NCBI GenBank assembly: GCA_020635455.1 | Contig: JACJZT010000005.1 | Span: forward strand, 1 to 64,000 | DNA length: 64,000 nt | Origin: Flavobacteriales bacterium | Lineage (GTDB): Bacteria; Bacteroidota; Bacteroidia; NS11-12g; UBA9320 | Direction of reading: 5' to 3' | Shown here: positions 1 through 12,000 of the stretch, in pieces | How positions within the stretch are numbered: position 1 is the first letter of the stretch | Layout of the letters: every line of letters starts with the position of its first letter | Made by a program: the position numbers and the translations under genes | The notes under the pieces: model-generated | Database searches by the model: none | Seen by the model: the letters and a program-made list of their open reading frames with translations, nothing else | What the model was told of the DNA's origin: nothing

Positions 1-1395
1 TCCTGCCAGGTATCATATACTCTGGCAATTCCTCCGACAATCGTTCAAGAAGTTTCTTGCGCTGATATTCCTCTTTGGGTACCACATAGGCAACGAGGCT
101 TTTTTGGCCATGATGGTCCACTTTTATCTGAATGCTTACCTGACGAACCATATTCAACCGTTCGATCTGACGTTCGATCTCCTGTGGTTCTATACGGTAT
201 CCTCGGATCTTCACCTGATCGTCTGTCCTTCCCAAAAATTCAACCAGACCATCCCTATTTAACTTTACAAGGTCACCAGTTGCGTACATCTTTTTGTCCG
301 GTATAAAAGGACAATCGACAAATTTTTCATAGCTTTGATCCGGATTGTTCAAATATCCTTCTGATACACCTTTTCCTTCAATGAATAATTCTCCCGGAAC
401 GCCTATGGGACAAATAGACTTTTGCTTTGATAAAATAAATATTCTTGTGCTTCCAAAAGGTTTTCCAATTGGGATCGTATTGTGTTCTCTTTTATCAGGA
501 TCAATCCGATAAAGCAGTTTACCAATAGTGGTTTCAGTGGGACCGTAATGATTTACAATTTCACAATCAGGATTCTGATCCAGTATTTTTTCAACGATTT
601 CAACCGAAAGTGACTCGCCACCAAAGATCAAAAAAATCTTTGGTAATAAGGGTTCCTCAAATGCTGAAAGCGCACTCCAATGTGATGGTACTATTTTTAA
701 ACAATCAATTTTATGATCCCTGAAATATTGATTGATAAAATTCGCATCGCTTGATTGTTGTTTATTAAATACATGCAAGGTGCCACCAAATCCAAGACTG
801 CTATAAATTACTGTGTTTCCCAGATCCGTTGCCGGTGAGGAAACCAAAGCATAACTTTTACATTTTCGGATATTCAGTTCCTTATCGAGACCAAATAGAT
901 AATCAACTATACTTTCATGCCGAATCAGCACACCCTTCGGTAAACCTGTTGATCCGGATGTATAGATTACATAAGCCGGATCATCTGAAAAAATTTTTAC
1001 AGAAACTTTTCGATAGGGATATTTACCTAAAGAATTATAGAGGATCTTTTTATGTTTCGTCTTTAATTTTCCATCCTGAGTAAGGATAACCTTTGATGAA
1101 AGGTCCTTTAAAATATGTTGAACTCTACCCTCAGGCAATTCATAATCAATTGGCACATATGCAGCTCCTGATTTTAATATCCCAATGATACCAATCAGAA
1201 GATCAACACCTGCGGGCATATAAACAGGAACAAGGTTGCCAGGAACAATTCGATGTTCGATAAGGCAATTTGCCAGTTGATTTGATCTTTCATCGACGTG
1301 TTTATACGATAAGGAAATACCCTTTGCTGTTAAGGCAATTTTGTCCGGGTTCTTACGCACCTGTTCTTCAAAAAGGTCAACAAAAGTGAGGCCCG
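1..1395 (-). other. NRPS C adenylation domain 9 (truncated), predicted aspartate
   Basis: Pocket residues from ATDLGNT, LKIVPS, LIFGGE and HYGPTETTIG give DLTKIGHIG plus an unseen Lys, matching the Asp code DLTKVGHIGK rather than Asn (DLTKLGEVGK). The window ends in the C-terminal subdomain, before the catalytic Lys motif. Confidence 0.75.
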
Positions 1396-4300
1396 TTTGA
1401 TACCTTTTTGAATCCGAACCAATATTTAACAACCTTTTTGCTTCTGCCGGATCAATGAAATTGAGGATATTGGTTGTTGTTTGTTTCCGGTCTGCGTAGG
1501 CCAGAAGTATCGTGAATACGGTTTTTTTAAATTCCTTTAAGCTTAATCCGGATGCAAACTTTCTAAGTAGACGGTAGTGCAATCTAAAGGTATTTCTATA
1601 TTGTTCTACTACAAAATTCAGGTATGTATTGGTTTGCAAATCAACATCACCAAAGTATTTCTCTTCCTTGTCACTGAATCCATCCGACTGGACCAAATCT
1701 TTATAAACATAAAAATTTACGAAAGAAAATATGGCGTCAAAAAACGGATTTCGACCGGATTGAGACTCCTGATGCATTTTGGCTATCTGAAAAATGGTAA
1801 TACCTTCATTTTTTTTCAGAACCTGAAACTTTGTATGCAAGGTTTCAAAAAATCCGGAAAGGCTCGTATCCTTGCCCGGAACTGAATTTCTGAAAGGAAG
1901 AGTATTTAAGAAACATCCTATGATCTTATCTCCATCCTCTTTTGCAGGCCTGGTATTTGACACATAACCGACGGTTGCTTCATCTTCATTGCTTAAATAA
2001 CTCAAAGCCAGAAAATAAGCGGTAAAAAAGACAGTCTTTATTTCAATTCCTTCTTCAATAGAGTTTCGAATAAGTTTTCTGGATAGTTCCTGATCTAAAT
2101 TTTCGACTAAAGTTATGTTCTCATGTTCATGGGTAAATATCTGCAGTCGTTTATACCCATCAAGTTCCTGTTTCCAGAAATTATTTGGTTGATCCTGCTC
2201 TTTTAAGAGAACGCTTTCAACAAGCATATCCTTATAGGTTGACCTGAGAGGCTCAAGCTCATTAATCTGTTTTCCATTTTTAAGATCGAGGTATAAATTA
2301 TTTAATTCTGTATTAAAGCTGGCAATGCTCCAACCATCGGTAATGGCATGATGAGTTTGCAAAAGAAGTACATCTCTCTTTTTTGTTTTAACAAGGTCAA
2401 GACGCATCAAAGGAGGATTGTCAACTTCAAAGGGCTTATCCCTTTCTCGCTTTAGGTAGGTATGTATAAATTTCTTTACTTCACCATGCGTTAAACTTTC
2501 TTTGTTAAAAACCTTTATCTTAATTTCAGCTTTTTTGTGTACGATCTGAATGCCTTCCTTAAAAGAATCAAAATCAAACGATGTTCTCAGCATTGGATGT
2601 TTTCGGATCATTAACGAAACGGCCTTTTTTAGTATCTCAATTTCAATTTTCTGATTAAAAACATAAATAAACTGATCGTGGTAGATGGACAAGTCCGGGT
2701 TAATAATGGATGAGTAGATCATACCACCCTGAATATCGCTTACCGGAAAAAGGTCTTCAATTGTTTTGGTCCGTTTATGTTTCTTGAAATAGTTCTTTTT
2801 GATTTTTTCAAATTTTCTCAGAACGGTTTCTCTTTTCGAGGCTAACTTCTCTTCCACGGTTTTCTTGGTATCGATAAATTCAACGAGCTGTTTGATCGTC
2901 GGATTTGAGTAAACATCTGCAACCTTTATTTCTTTTCCATAGTTTTTTCGGATCTTATTCAGCAAACTGATAACCTTTATAGAATCACCGCCAATAGTGA
3001 AAAAATCTTCTGTTAAGCCTATCTGATCACTTTGAATTACTTCTTTCCAAATACCCAACATCGCAAATTCATTCTGATTTGCTGCAGTTTCTAAAATTTC
3101 GGCCGATTCCTTAGGCTCGTTTAACTCTTTTAGTTTCCTGACATCAATTTTTCCATTTAGAGTGAGTTCGAAATTCTCAACTTCATACCAAATCCTGGGA
3201 ACCATAAAATCAGGTATCTTGCCTGACAGATAGTTCGTTAAGCTCTCCTTTGGTATTCTATTTGAAGACCTGTAATAACCGACGAGCCGGTTATTATCTA
3301 TTTCGTCCTTAATTGCAAGGACCTTCACTTCGTCAACCAGTTTCCCTTCAAGTAGTATGTTTTCAATTTCCCCAAGCTCAATTCTGAATCCTCTGATCTT
3401 TACCTGTTCATCTGCTCTTCCAAAATATTCAAGGGTTCCGTCAGGGTTCCATCTGCCAAGATCTCCGGTTTTATAAAGCCTTTCTTTCTTATTCGAATTT
3501 CTGTAATCTATAAATCTGTCTCTAGTAAGATCCTCACGGTTTAAATATCCCCTCGAGACGCCTTCACCCCCTACATACATTTCCCCGACCACCCCTACCG
3601 GCACCCATTTAAATTTGGGATCCATAATATAAACTGAAAGAGTCGGAATAGGCTTGCCGATCAAGCTGGCACTACTGTTTAAATTTTGCCAATATATTTC
3701 ATGAAAGGTAACATGAACGGTTGTTTCCGTAATTCCGTACATGTTTATCATTCGGGTTGAAAACAAACTTTTCCATGGTTTAATTTTCGCAAAATCCAAT
3801 GCCTCTCCACCAAAGATCATATAACGAAGTTTATTTCGAGTCCCAGTCTTAAGTACATGGTCTTGTAAAACATAAAATGCTGAAGGCGTTTGATTGAGAA
3901 CTGTAATTTCCTGATCGACGAGCATTCTGTTAAAAGCTTCAACATCTCTTGTAAGGTGTTTAGGTATAACGATCAGTTTACCACCAAAAAATAATGCACC
4001 AAATATTTCCCAAACTGAAAAATCAAAGCTAAAGGAATGAAACATGCACCACACATCCTTATGGTTGAAATCAAATAATGACGGATCGGTTTTAAACAAA
4101 CGAACAACGTTGCGATGCTCCACCATTACACCTTTTGGTTTGCCCGTTGAACCGGATGTATATATGACATACGCCAGATCTGCAGGCCTTATTCTTACCT
4201 TAGGAGATTCTATCCTCAGCTTCCCTTTGCCTTTCGCAATTGTATCAAGGTTAATGAACTTTCTGTTTCCTTTCGGAATTAATTTTAAGGTAGCAGAAGA

Positions 4301-6022
4301 ACACACTACCAGTCCGGCACCTGAATCTTCCAGCATAAATTCTTTCCTCTCTGAAGGATATTCAGGATCAACCGGTAAATAGGCCCCTCCGGCCTTCAGG
4401 ATCGCCAGTAACCCAACGATCATTTCCAAGGATCTTTCAACACAAATTGGAATTATGCTTTGAGAACCTATCCCTAAATCCAGAATTTCATGCGCAAGTG
4501 AATTGGCGCGCTCATTAAGTTCTGAATACGTCAGATGCTTATTTTCAAAAACTACAGCGGTTTCACCGGGATGCAACTCTACCTGGTCTTCAAAAAGACT
4601 GACCATGGTTTTTGTTTTAGGATAATCCGCTTTGGTTGAACTGTAGTTCTCAAGCTGAATTTTCTGCTCAGGGGGCAGAATATCATACTCTACAAGACCG
4701 GTACTCTTTTTGCCTGCAAATTGCTCAAGCAAAAATTTAAACTGTTCCGCAATCAAACTTATATATTCTGGTGGGATCAGATCGGAGTTGTAATTAAAGC
4801 CAATGTGAAGGTCATGAGCCTGCTCGACCGTTATGGTCAAAGGATAATTATTTTGTTCCGAAACTTCTACCTCCGAAATATCAAGTCCTTCAAACTTGTT
4901 CAGTATTTTATCCGATACCGGGTAATTTTCGAATACCATTAAAGTATCGAATAAATCACCAACCACTCCGGAACAAGCCTGAATTTGATTCAAGGGCAAA
5001 TATTGGAATTCTCTGGATTCGGCTTGTTCAGATTGTATGGTTCTCAACCATTCTGCCAGATCAAGGTTTTCGTTATATTCGGTCTTAATTGGAATGGTAT
5101 TAATAAATAAGCCAACCCGCTTTTCAATGTCATAAAGATTTTCAGGTCTACCTGAAACTGTGGCACCAAAACAAACTCTGCCAAAGGAAGTATATTTATG
5201 CAATAAGAATGCCCAAATGCCCTGAAAATAGGTATTAACGGTGATCTGAGAATTCTGGCAGAACGCAATGACCAGATCTTTGGTTTTTTTATTAATGCTG
5301 AATTCAAGCTCCTTATAATTGCCAATTCCTGTATTTCTGGCATTATAGGAATTAATAAACGGAAGAGTAGTTCCTACATTCACAGATTTCAAATAGGCAC
5401 TCCAGTAATCTTCAGCTTGCTTATTACCTGTTTGATTCAGATATTTTATGTATTCTTCAAAATGGTCTTTGGCAGTTGAATCTATCGTCTTGCCTTGTAA
5501 CAGATTGCTGTATGCGTTTAATATTTCTTCCAGAACTATTGCGAGGGACCAGCCATCCAGAAGTATGTGGTGGAAAGTCCAGATAAGATAGCTGGTATTG
5601 CCTGAATTGATCAAGGTCAAACGCATCAGAGGCGGTTTGTCAAGATCAAAGCCTCTTTTTCTGTCTTCTTCTTTAAATTCTTTTAGGTAGGCATTTAGTT
5701 CCTCCTCATTATTAAAAACCAGATCGATGGTTGATATCGGTAACTCTACTTTTTTAAAAACAGCCTGAACAGGTATGTTAAAAGCTTCATGATAAAATGC
5801 AGTTCTTAAAATGCTGTGTTTTTCCAAAACGAACTCCCAGCATTTTTGAAAAATCTTTGTATCCAGATCCCTAAACTTGCACTGAAATTGTTCGATGTAC
5901 AAACCTTCACCGGGTGAAGACAAAGAGTGAAACAGCATTCCTTGTTGCATGCCGGTCAGGGAATATAAGCTTTCGATCAATTCCTTTCTGAGGGTCACCT
6001 TGGTATTTGTTGTTTCACTCAT
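1..6022 (-). CDS. Nonribosomal peptide synthetase C, partial (C-A[Thr]-T-C-A[Asp]...)
   Basis: Third enzyme of the NRPS line. The frame opens at the ATG at 6022 and stays open to base 1 (about 2007 codons), so its C-terminus lies outside the window. Domains by approximate residue: short N-terminal segment 1-17 resembling an acceptor COM sequence (LRKELIESLYSLTGMQQGM); C domain 17-450 with active site HHILLDG; A domain 470-960 with pocket code DFWNIGMVHK (Thr); T domain with GGDS near 1013; no epimerase; second C domain 1093-1535 with HHAITDG; second A domain from 1543, truncated, visible code DLTKIGHIG (Asp). It starts 9 bases after the stop of NRPS B, so the two are co-transcribed and probably translationally coupled. 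Its first C domain follows an E domain and should accept a D-configured donor. Any terminal thioesterase would be further left. Confidence 0.95.
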   Translation of the reverse strand, partial: MSETTNTKVTLRKELIESLYSLTGMQQGMLFHSLSSPGEGLYIEQFQCKFRDLDTKIFQKCWEFVLEKHSILRTAFYHEAFNIPVQAVFKKVELPISTIDLVFNNEEELNAYLKEFKEEDRKRGFDLDKPPLMRLTLINSGNTSYLIWTFHHILLDGWSLAIVLEEILNAYSNLLQGKTIDSTAKDHFEEYIKYLNQTGNKQAEDYWSAYLKSVNVGTTLPFINSYNARNTGIGNYKELEFSINKKTKDLVIAFCQNSQITVNTYFQGIWAFLLHKYTSFGRVCFGATVSGRPENLYDIEKRVGLFINTIPIKTEYNENLDLAEWLRTIQSEQAESREFQYLPLNQIQACSGVVGDLFDTLMVFENYPVSDKILNKFEGLDISEVEVSEQNNYPLTITVEQAHDLHIGFNYNSDLIPPEYISLIAEQFKFLLEQFAGKKSTGLVEYDILPPEQKIQLENYSSTKADYPKTKTMVSLFEDQVELHPGETAVVFENKHLTYSELNERANSLAHEILDLGIGSQSIIPICVERSLEMIVGLLAILKAGGAYLPVDPEYPSERKEFMLEDSGAGLVVCSSATLKLIPKGNRKFINLDTIAKGKGKLRIESPKVRIRPADLAYVIYTSGSTGKPKGVMVEHRNVVRLFKTDPSLFDFNHKDVWCMFHSFSFDFSVWEIFGALFFGGKLIVIPKHLTRDVEAFNRMLVDQEITVLNQTPSAFYVLQDHVLKTGTRNKLRYMIFGGEALDFAKIKPWKSLFSTRMINMYGITETTVHVTFHEIYWQNLNSSASLIGKPIPTLSVYIMDPKFKWVPVGVVGEMYVGGEGVSRGYLNREDLTRDRFIDYRNSNKKERLYKTGDLGRWNPDGTLEYFGRADEQVKIRGFRIELGEIENILLEGKLVDEVKVLAIKDEIDNNRLVGYYRSSNRIPKESLTNYLSGKIPDFMVPRIWYEVENFELTLNGKIDVRKLKELNEPKESAEILETAANQNEFAMLGIWKEVIQSDQIGLTEDFFTIGGDSIKVISLLNKIRKNYGKEIKVADVYSNPTIKQLVEFIDTKKTVEEKLASKRETVLRKFEKIKKNYFKKHKRTKTIEDLFPVSDIQGGMIYSSIINPDLSIYHDQFIYVFNQKIEIEILKKAVSLMIRKHPMLRTSFDFDSFKEGIQIVHKKAEIKIKVFNKESLTHGEVKKFIHTYLKRERDKPFEVDNPPLMRLDLVKTKKRDVLLLQTHHAITDGWSIASFNTELNNLYLDLKNGKQINELEPLRSTYKDMLVESVLLKEQDQPNNFWKQELDGYKRLQIFTHEHENITLVENLDQELSRKLIRNSIEEGIEIKTVFFTAYFLALSYLSNEDEATVGYVSNTRPAKEDGDKIIGCFLNTLPFRNSVPGKDTSLSGFFETLHTKFQVLKKNEGITIFQIAKMHQESQSGRNPFFDAIFSFVNFYVYKDLVQSDGFSDKEEKYFGDVDLQTNTYLNFVVEQYRNTFRLHYRLLRKFASGLSLKEFKKTVFTILLAYADRKQTTTNILNFIDPAEAKRLLNIGSDSKRYQTGLTFVDLFEEQVRKNPDKIALTAKGISLSYKHVDERSNQLANCLIEHRIVPGNLVPVYMPAGVDLLIGIIGILKSGAAYVPIDYELPEGRVQHILKDLSSKVILTQDGKLKTKHKKILYNSLGKYPYRKVSVKIFSDDPAYVIYTSGSTGLPKGVLIRHESIVDYLFGLDKELNIRKCKSYALVSSPATDLGNTVIYSSLGFGGTLHVFNKQQSSDANFINQYFRDHKIDCLKIVPSHWSALSAFEEPLLPKIFLIFGGESLSVEIVEKILDQNPDCEIVNHYGPTETTIGKLLYRIDPDKREHNTIPIGKPFGSTRIFILSKQKSICPIGVPGELFIEGKGVSEGYLNNPDQSYEKFVDCPFIPDKKMYATGDLVKLNRDGLVEFLGRTDDQVKIRGYRIEPQEIERQIERLNMVRQVSIQIKVDHHGQKSLVAYVVPKEEYQRKKLLERLSEELPEYMIPGR
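3145..4612 (-). other. NRPS C adenylation domain 8, predicted threonine
   Basis: Pocket residues from FDFSVWE, LNQTPS, MIFGGE and MYGITETTVH give DFWNIGMVHK, the canonical Thr code. No E domain follows the T domain, so L-Thr is expected. The core resembles the Thr core of NRPS A while the N-terminal flank matches the Ser domain of NRPS B. Confidence 0.85.
4146..4600 (-). repeat. A8/A7 shared N-terminal A-domain block
   Basis: Closely matches 8751-9205 at an offset of 4605 bases with scattered mismatches. It encodes the N-terminal part of the Thr domain of NRPS C and of the Ser domain of NRPS B, up to the A3 motif. Similarity falls sharply beyond it, where the specificity pocket starts. Confidence 0.85.
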
Positions 6023-6031
6023 TGATTTACC

Positions 6032-9000
6032 TTATTCCATTCCTTCGTTTAAAAACCGATCCAACTCTTCAATGCTTATGTTTGATCCCAAACCGTAATC
6101 AGAAGGTGTGTTCCGTTCAAGACCTTTGTTTTCTCCTGTTTCAACAAATTTTATCATTTCCTCCAGTTTGTCAATTATAGTATTCGCAAGAAGTTCAATC
6201 TGTTTTTGGCTAAAATGAATGGTACTAAAAGAAAAATTCAGCTGTATCGTCTCTGCTTCAATTGAAGCATTAAGGGTAAGTTTTTCATTAACCATTAGTC
6301 CGGGTGAAGCGTTTTCTCCGTATCCTTCATTGGCCAGGCTTAGCAAGTCACCTTGAATCCTGTTGTTATCTACCTGACCCAAATAATTAAATACGATTTC
6401 CCAGGGGTCGGGTTCAATAGGATCAAATTTTCCGTTTATGTATTTTAATACACCATATCCAAGACCATTATCCGGAATGGTTCGGAGTGTTTCCTTTATG
6501 GTCCTTATGGTTAGTGAAAGGTCGCCTATATCTCCTGAGGTCAAAGTTACAGGATAAATAGAGGTGAACCAGCCTATGGTATGATTTAAATCAAGGTCTT
6601 CCTGAATGTTTTCCCTTCCATGGCCTTCAAGTCCAACATTTAAGGTTTTCAAGCCGAACTGATCCTTTATGGCCAGAAGCAAAGCGGATAACAATAGGTC
6701 CTGAAGGTCGGCATTGAAAGCTTTGGTAACCCTTTTTTGAACAGGATCCGAAACCGAACGGTCAATTGTAAATGACAACTCGTTAAGATCTTTTACCCTC
6801 AATACTTTATCAACTTGCTTATCTGCTAAGGGTTTAAAAGAATTTTTTATTTTCTCCCAAAAGGAGATCTGGTTTAATAGATCCTTCGTTTGCGAATACT
6901 GCTTCAATGCTTCAAACCATTGTCTGAGGGAGGTGCCCTTTTGGTAATCAAAAGCTTCCTTTTGCATTCCTTTTTTGAGCAACAACTCATTTAGCTCTTC
7001 TACAAAAATTCTCCATGAAACACCATCCATTACAAGATGGTGAAAAACAAACAATATGCGATTGTCGGTTTCATTTTCGGGTGTTATAAACCAAACCACT
7101 TTTACGAGTGAAGGTTTTTTGAGGTCTAAGCCTGTTTGTCTTTTTTGTGATTCAGATTTTAGGATATCTTTCCATTGAGCAACGGAAAACCCTGAAAGGT
7201 CCACCCTTTCAGGAGTATAAATAGTATCTGTATAAGATTGTGCCCAACCGGACCCTGGTTTTATAAACTTCGTTCTGAGAGCATCATGTCTTTGAACCAG
7301 TATTTCCATAGCATCCTTTATCTTAGATATAGAAACGTTCTTGCTGATGTTGAACAATAAAGATTGATTGTAGTGATTATGTTCTTTGCTGAAGTTTTTG
7401 AGGAACCTGTTTTGAAAGGGCAGTAAACCAAATTCTCCTTCAAGGATCCCTTGTTCATTCAATTTATCCCTGATCTTTAAGTTCGCCTGGTTTTTTTCAA
7501 GACCTAAAATGGTGGGGAATTTGAAAATATCTTTGGGTTCTATATGAATACCTTCCTTTGAAAGACGGTTAATCAATTGAATGGTAATGATCGAATCTCC
7601 TCCTAATTCGAAAAAATTGTCGTTGATACCTACCTTTTCCAGCCCAAGTAATTTACACCAGATGTTAGCCACCTTCAGCTGAAACTCAGTTTCCGGTTTC
7701 ACAAAATCTTCAGCTATTTGTCCCGTAAAGTCAATTTCCGGCAAGGCCTTTTTATCGACCTTTCCGTTTGGTGTAAGAGGAAATTCTTCCAATTCTATCC
7801 ACCAATAAGGGATCATATATTCTGGTAATTGGCTTTGAAGAAAATCAAGAATTTTTTCCTTATTGAATTTCTGATCTTTAAGAACATAAGCAACCAAACG
7901 ACTTGAACCATTTAAATCGACCACAACTTTTACTACAGCAGAATTTGTTAATCCGCTGAGTACTATTGCCGTTTCGATCTCGCCGGGTTCTATCCTGTAT
8001 CCTCTTATCTTGACCTGATTGTCGGTGCGTCCAAGATACTCGATGTTTCCATCAGGTAACCATCTGGCCAGATCTCCGGTATGGTATAATTTACCCTTCC
8101 CAAAAGGGTTTGCAACAAACCGCTGATCCGTTAGATCCTTTCTGTTCAGATAACCTCTGGCAAGTTGTACTCCTTCGATGTAAAGTTCTCCGGGAACACC
8201 TATTGGTAAAAGGTCCAATACATTATCTAAAATATAAATACCTGTATTGGAAACCGGTTTGCCTATTGGCACCAGGTCGATAAGTTCAGGTTCGTCGGGC
8301 ACGGTCCAGCAAGTTACATCAATTGCCGCTTCGGTCGGACCGTATAAATTATGAATTTTAAGTTTGGGTAATTTCCTTCGCAAAGTATTTACATGTTCCG
8401 GTTTCAAAGCTTCACCGCTACATAAAATATTTTGAAGGGGAAAGTCTTCATTGGTTTCGACCGAACCTAAAAAAACCTCCAGCATAGAAGGTACGAAATG
8501 CATCAACGTGATGTTTTGTTTCTTAATTAGTGCTTTTAGATATTTTAGGTCTAACTGTCCCCCACTTTTAGCAAAGACCAAACGCGCACCGGTTATCAAT
8601 GGCCAGAATAATTCCCAAACAGAAACATCAAAACTAAAAGTTGTTTTTTGAAGGACTGAATCCGAATGCTTCAAATTAAAATAGTCCTGTGTCCAGAAAA
8701 GTCTGTTTATAAGAGCCTGATGCTCCATAAGTACACCTTTCGGCTTGCCTGTTGAACCGGATGTATATATGACATACGCCAGATCTGCAGGCCTTATTCT
8801 TACCTTAGGAGATTCTATCCTCAACTTCCTATTGCCTTTTGAAATTGTGTCAAGGTTAAGGATCTTTCTATTTCCTTTAGGAATTAATTTTAAGGTAGCA
8901 GAAGAACACACTACCTGTCCGGCACCTGAATCTTCCAGCATAAATTCTATCCTCTCTGAAGGATATTCAGGATCAACCGGTAAATAGGCCCCTCCGGCCT

Positions 9001-12000
9001 TTAGGATCGCCAGTAACCCAACGATCATTTCCAAGGATCTTTCTATACAAATTGGAATTATGCTTTGAGAACGTATCCCTAAATCCAGAATTTCATGTGC
9101 AAGCGAATTGGCGCGCTCATTAAGTTCTGAATACGTCAGAAGCTTATTTTCAAAAACTACAGCGATTTCATTGGGATGTAATTTTACCTGGTCTTCAAAA
9201 AGACTAACTACAGTTTTGTTGTTAGGATAATCGACCCTGGTTGAATTAAAGCTCGCAAGTTGAATCTTTTGCTCAGGGGGTAAAACATCATAGCCTCCAA
9301 GGCTGGTGCTATTATTGTCTGCAAATTGTTCGAGCAAATATTTGAACTGGTCAGCGATCAGGTTTACATAATCAGGCTCGATCATATCCGAGTTGTAATT
9401 AAAACCAATTCGAAGGTCGTGAGTTTGATGCACCGTTATGGTGAGTGGGTAATTGGACTGTTCTGTGATCTGAACTTTTTGAATTTTCAATGCCCAATTT
9501 CTGGAATCGATGATCTCGGAAACCGGATAATTCTCAAAAACCATTATCGAATCAAAGAGGTCGCCGGTAATTCCGGATATAGACTGAATTTTGTTCAGTG
9601 GCATGTATTGATATTGCCTTGATTCTGCCTGAGCGGTTTGTATAGATTGCAACCAGTTTTGCAATGAACTATCCTTGTTAAACTGAATACATACCGGAAT
9701 CGTGTTTATAAACAAACCGACTTTTCTTTCAATACCCTCAATGTCTTCAGGTCGTCCCGAAACCGTTACCCCAAAGCATATCGTATCATTTGAAGTGTAT
9801 TTTCGAAGCAAAAAACCCCAGACTCCCTGAAAAAGAGTATTGACCGTTATATGAGCTGACTGACAAAATCGTGTGATCTTGTGTGTAAGTTCCTCATTGG
9901 TTCGGAGTACCAATTCCTTGAAGTTCCCGACCCCCTTATTTCGATCTATATACGGTCGGATAAATGGAAGCATATTGCCATTCTCCAGAGTGCCTAAATA
10001 GTTTTTCCAATAAGCTTCAGCCGTTTTTCGGTTTTGTGAATTCAGGTAGTGGATGTATTCATCAAAGCGGTCGAGCTTTCTATTTTCCACTTGTTTATTT
10101 TCGATCAGATCCTGATAATCTGTCAGAAGTTCTTCGATAATAAGAGGCATTGACCAGCCATCGAACAAAATATGGTGTGCACTCCACAACATGGTATGCT
10201 TTTTATTACTTTTCTTAAACAAGTACACACGCATTAAAGGGGCAATATTCATTTCAAACCCCTTGAATCGGTCATCATTTACAAAGTCTTTTATGAGGTC
10301 TTCCTGTTCCTTAGGAGATTTGTCGGAAATATCTATGTTAATTAAGGTTATTCCTGCCTTTTTTAAAACAACTGCAAGCGGTTCTTCAATGGATTCATAA
10401 AAAAATGCCGACCGTAAGATGTTGTGATTATTCAACAGATTTTCCCAGCATTGTTCAAAATATCCTATGTTGAGCTGATCCAATTCACATTGCAGATGTT
10501 CAACATATACGCCGGAGTTTTTGTTGTATAAACTGTGAAACAACATGCCTTGCTGTAGGCCACTCAGGTTATAAACTGATTCGGTAACTGAATATAGTGG
10601 TTTCCCTTCATAATTTGTTTGCATTAAGTGATCAAACGATTTAAAGTCAATATCGCCCGGAAGTCCATAATCGGAAGGGGTAAAAAATTCCTTTCCTTTT
10701 AACTTATTGCATTCCACGATAAAGCTTTCCAGCCAATCATTAAGTTTAAGACCCAATTGCTTGATCTGAGACCTCTTAAATTCGAGAGAATTGTATTCCC
10801 AGATAAAAACGAGCTTTCCATCTTTTACAAAACAATTCAGGGATAAGGGGTCTTGTATTCGGTTATTTGATGAAACATTCTTTCCTGAATTTTCAAATGC
10901 GGCAGAAAGATATTTGCCCGAAGAAGAAGTGTCCAGCTGACCGAGGTAATTAAAAACAATGAACCAGGGATCCGGAACTGTAAGGTCGGGATGTTTGACG
11001 AGGTATTTCAACACTCCGTAGCCCATACCTTTATCAGGGACCTTTCTGATTATTTCCTTAACCTGTTTAAGAGTGTCGGTTTGGTTGTTCACGGGATCTA
11101 TTTGAATTACCAGAGGATAAACGTTCGTGAACCAACCGGTAGTTTCAGTTACATTCAGACTCTTTACAGGAAGTTCTCTGCCGTGACCTTCAAGCCCAAT
11201 ACCAACCATATTGCTATTTTTCCATTTAGCCAGGATGTTTGCCAATCCTGCCAATACCACATCGTTTATTTCGGCGTGAAAGATCTTAGGTACATCTTTT
11301 AGAAGACTTTTTGTAAGTTCCGAAGAAACCTTCAATTCAATGGTATCCAGATGGTCTATTGTAGCTCTCTTAGTATTGGCGATTTTCTTTTCATCAGAAG
11401 GAATTTCCAAAACCACCTTCTTCCAATAATCCAATTGATGTATTGCATTTTCGGAGTAAGCAATCAATGCTTCGTAAAATTGACGATACGATGAACCCTT
11501 TGCAGGTAATTTTAATTCCCGGTCATGAAGGATCTGGTCAAAAAGCTGTTCCATGTGATCAAGAATGATACGCCAGGAAACTCCGTCAATGGCCAGATGA
11601 TGAAGGATCAGTATTATCTTGTTTTGTTTTTGAGACGCCGATGTTTTGTAATAAATAAAATTACTTAGATGTCCGGAATAAATGTCAAGGCCAGATTGAT
11701 ACTGATTTGCCGATCGGGACAATTCAGAATCCAGTTTTTCATCTTTAATCCCTGTGAAGTCAACAAAATGTATGGCAGGTTCCGTTTGATCATAAAATTG
11801 TTTCCAATCCCCGTTTTCATTTTTAAAACTTAGCCGAAGAGTATCGTGATGTTGTTGAATTACCATCATGACCTTTTCGAATTCAGAAAAGGAAATCCTT
11901 TTATCAAGGCTCAACAGTACACTCTGATTGTAATGCGATACCTCCGGCTGATCCTGTGACAAATACCACTGCTGTATCGGTAACAATCCCACTTCACCAT

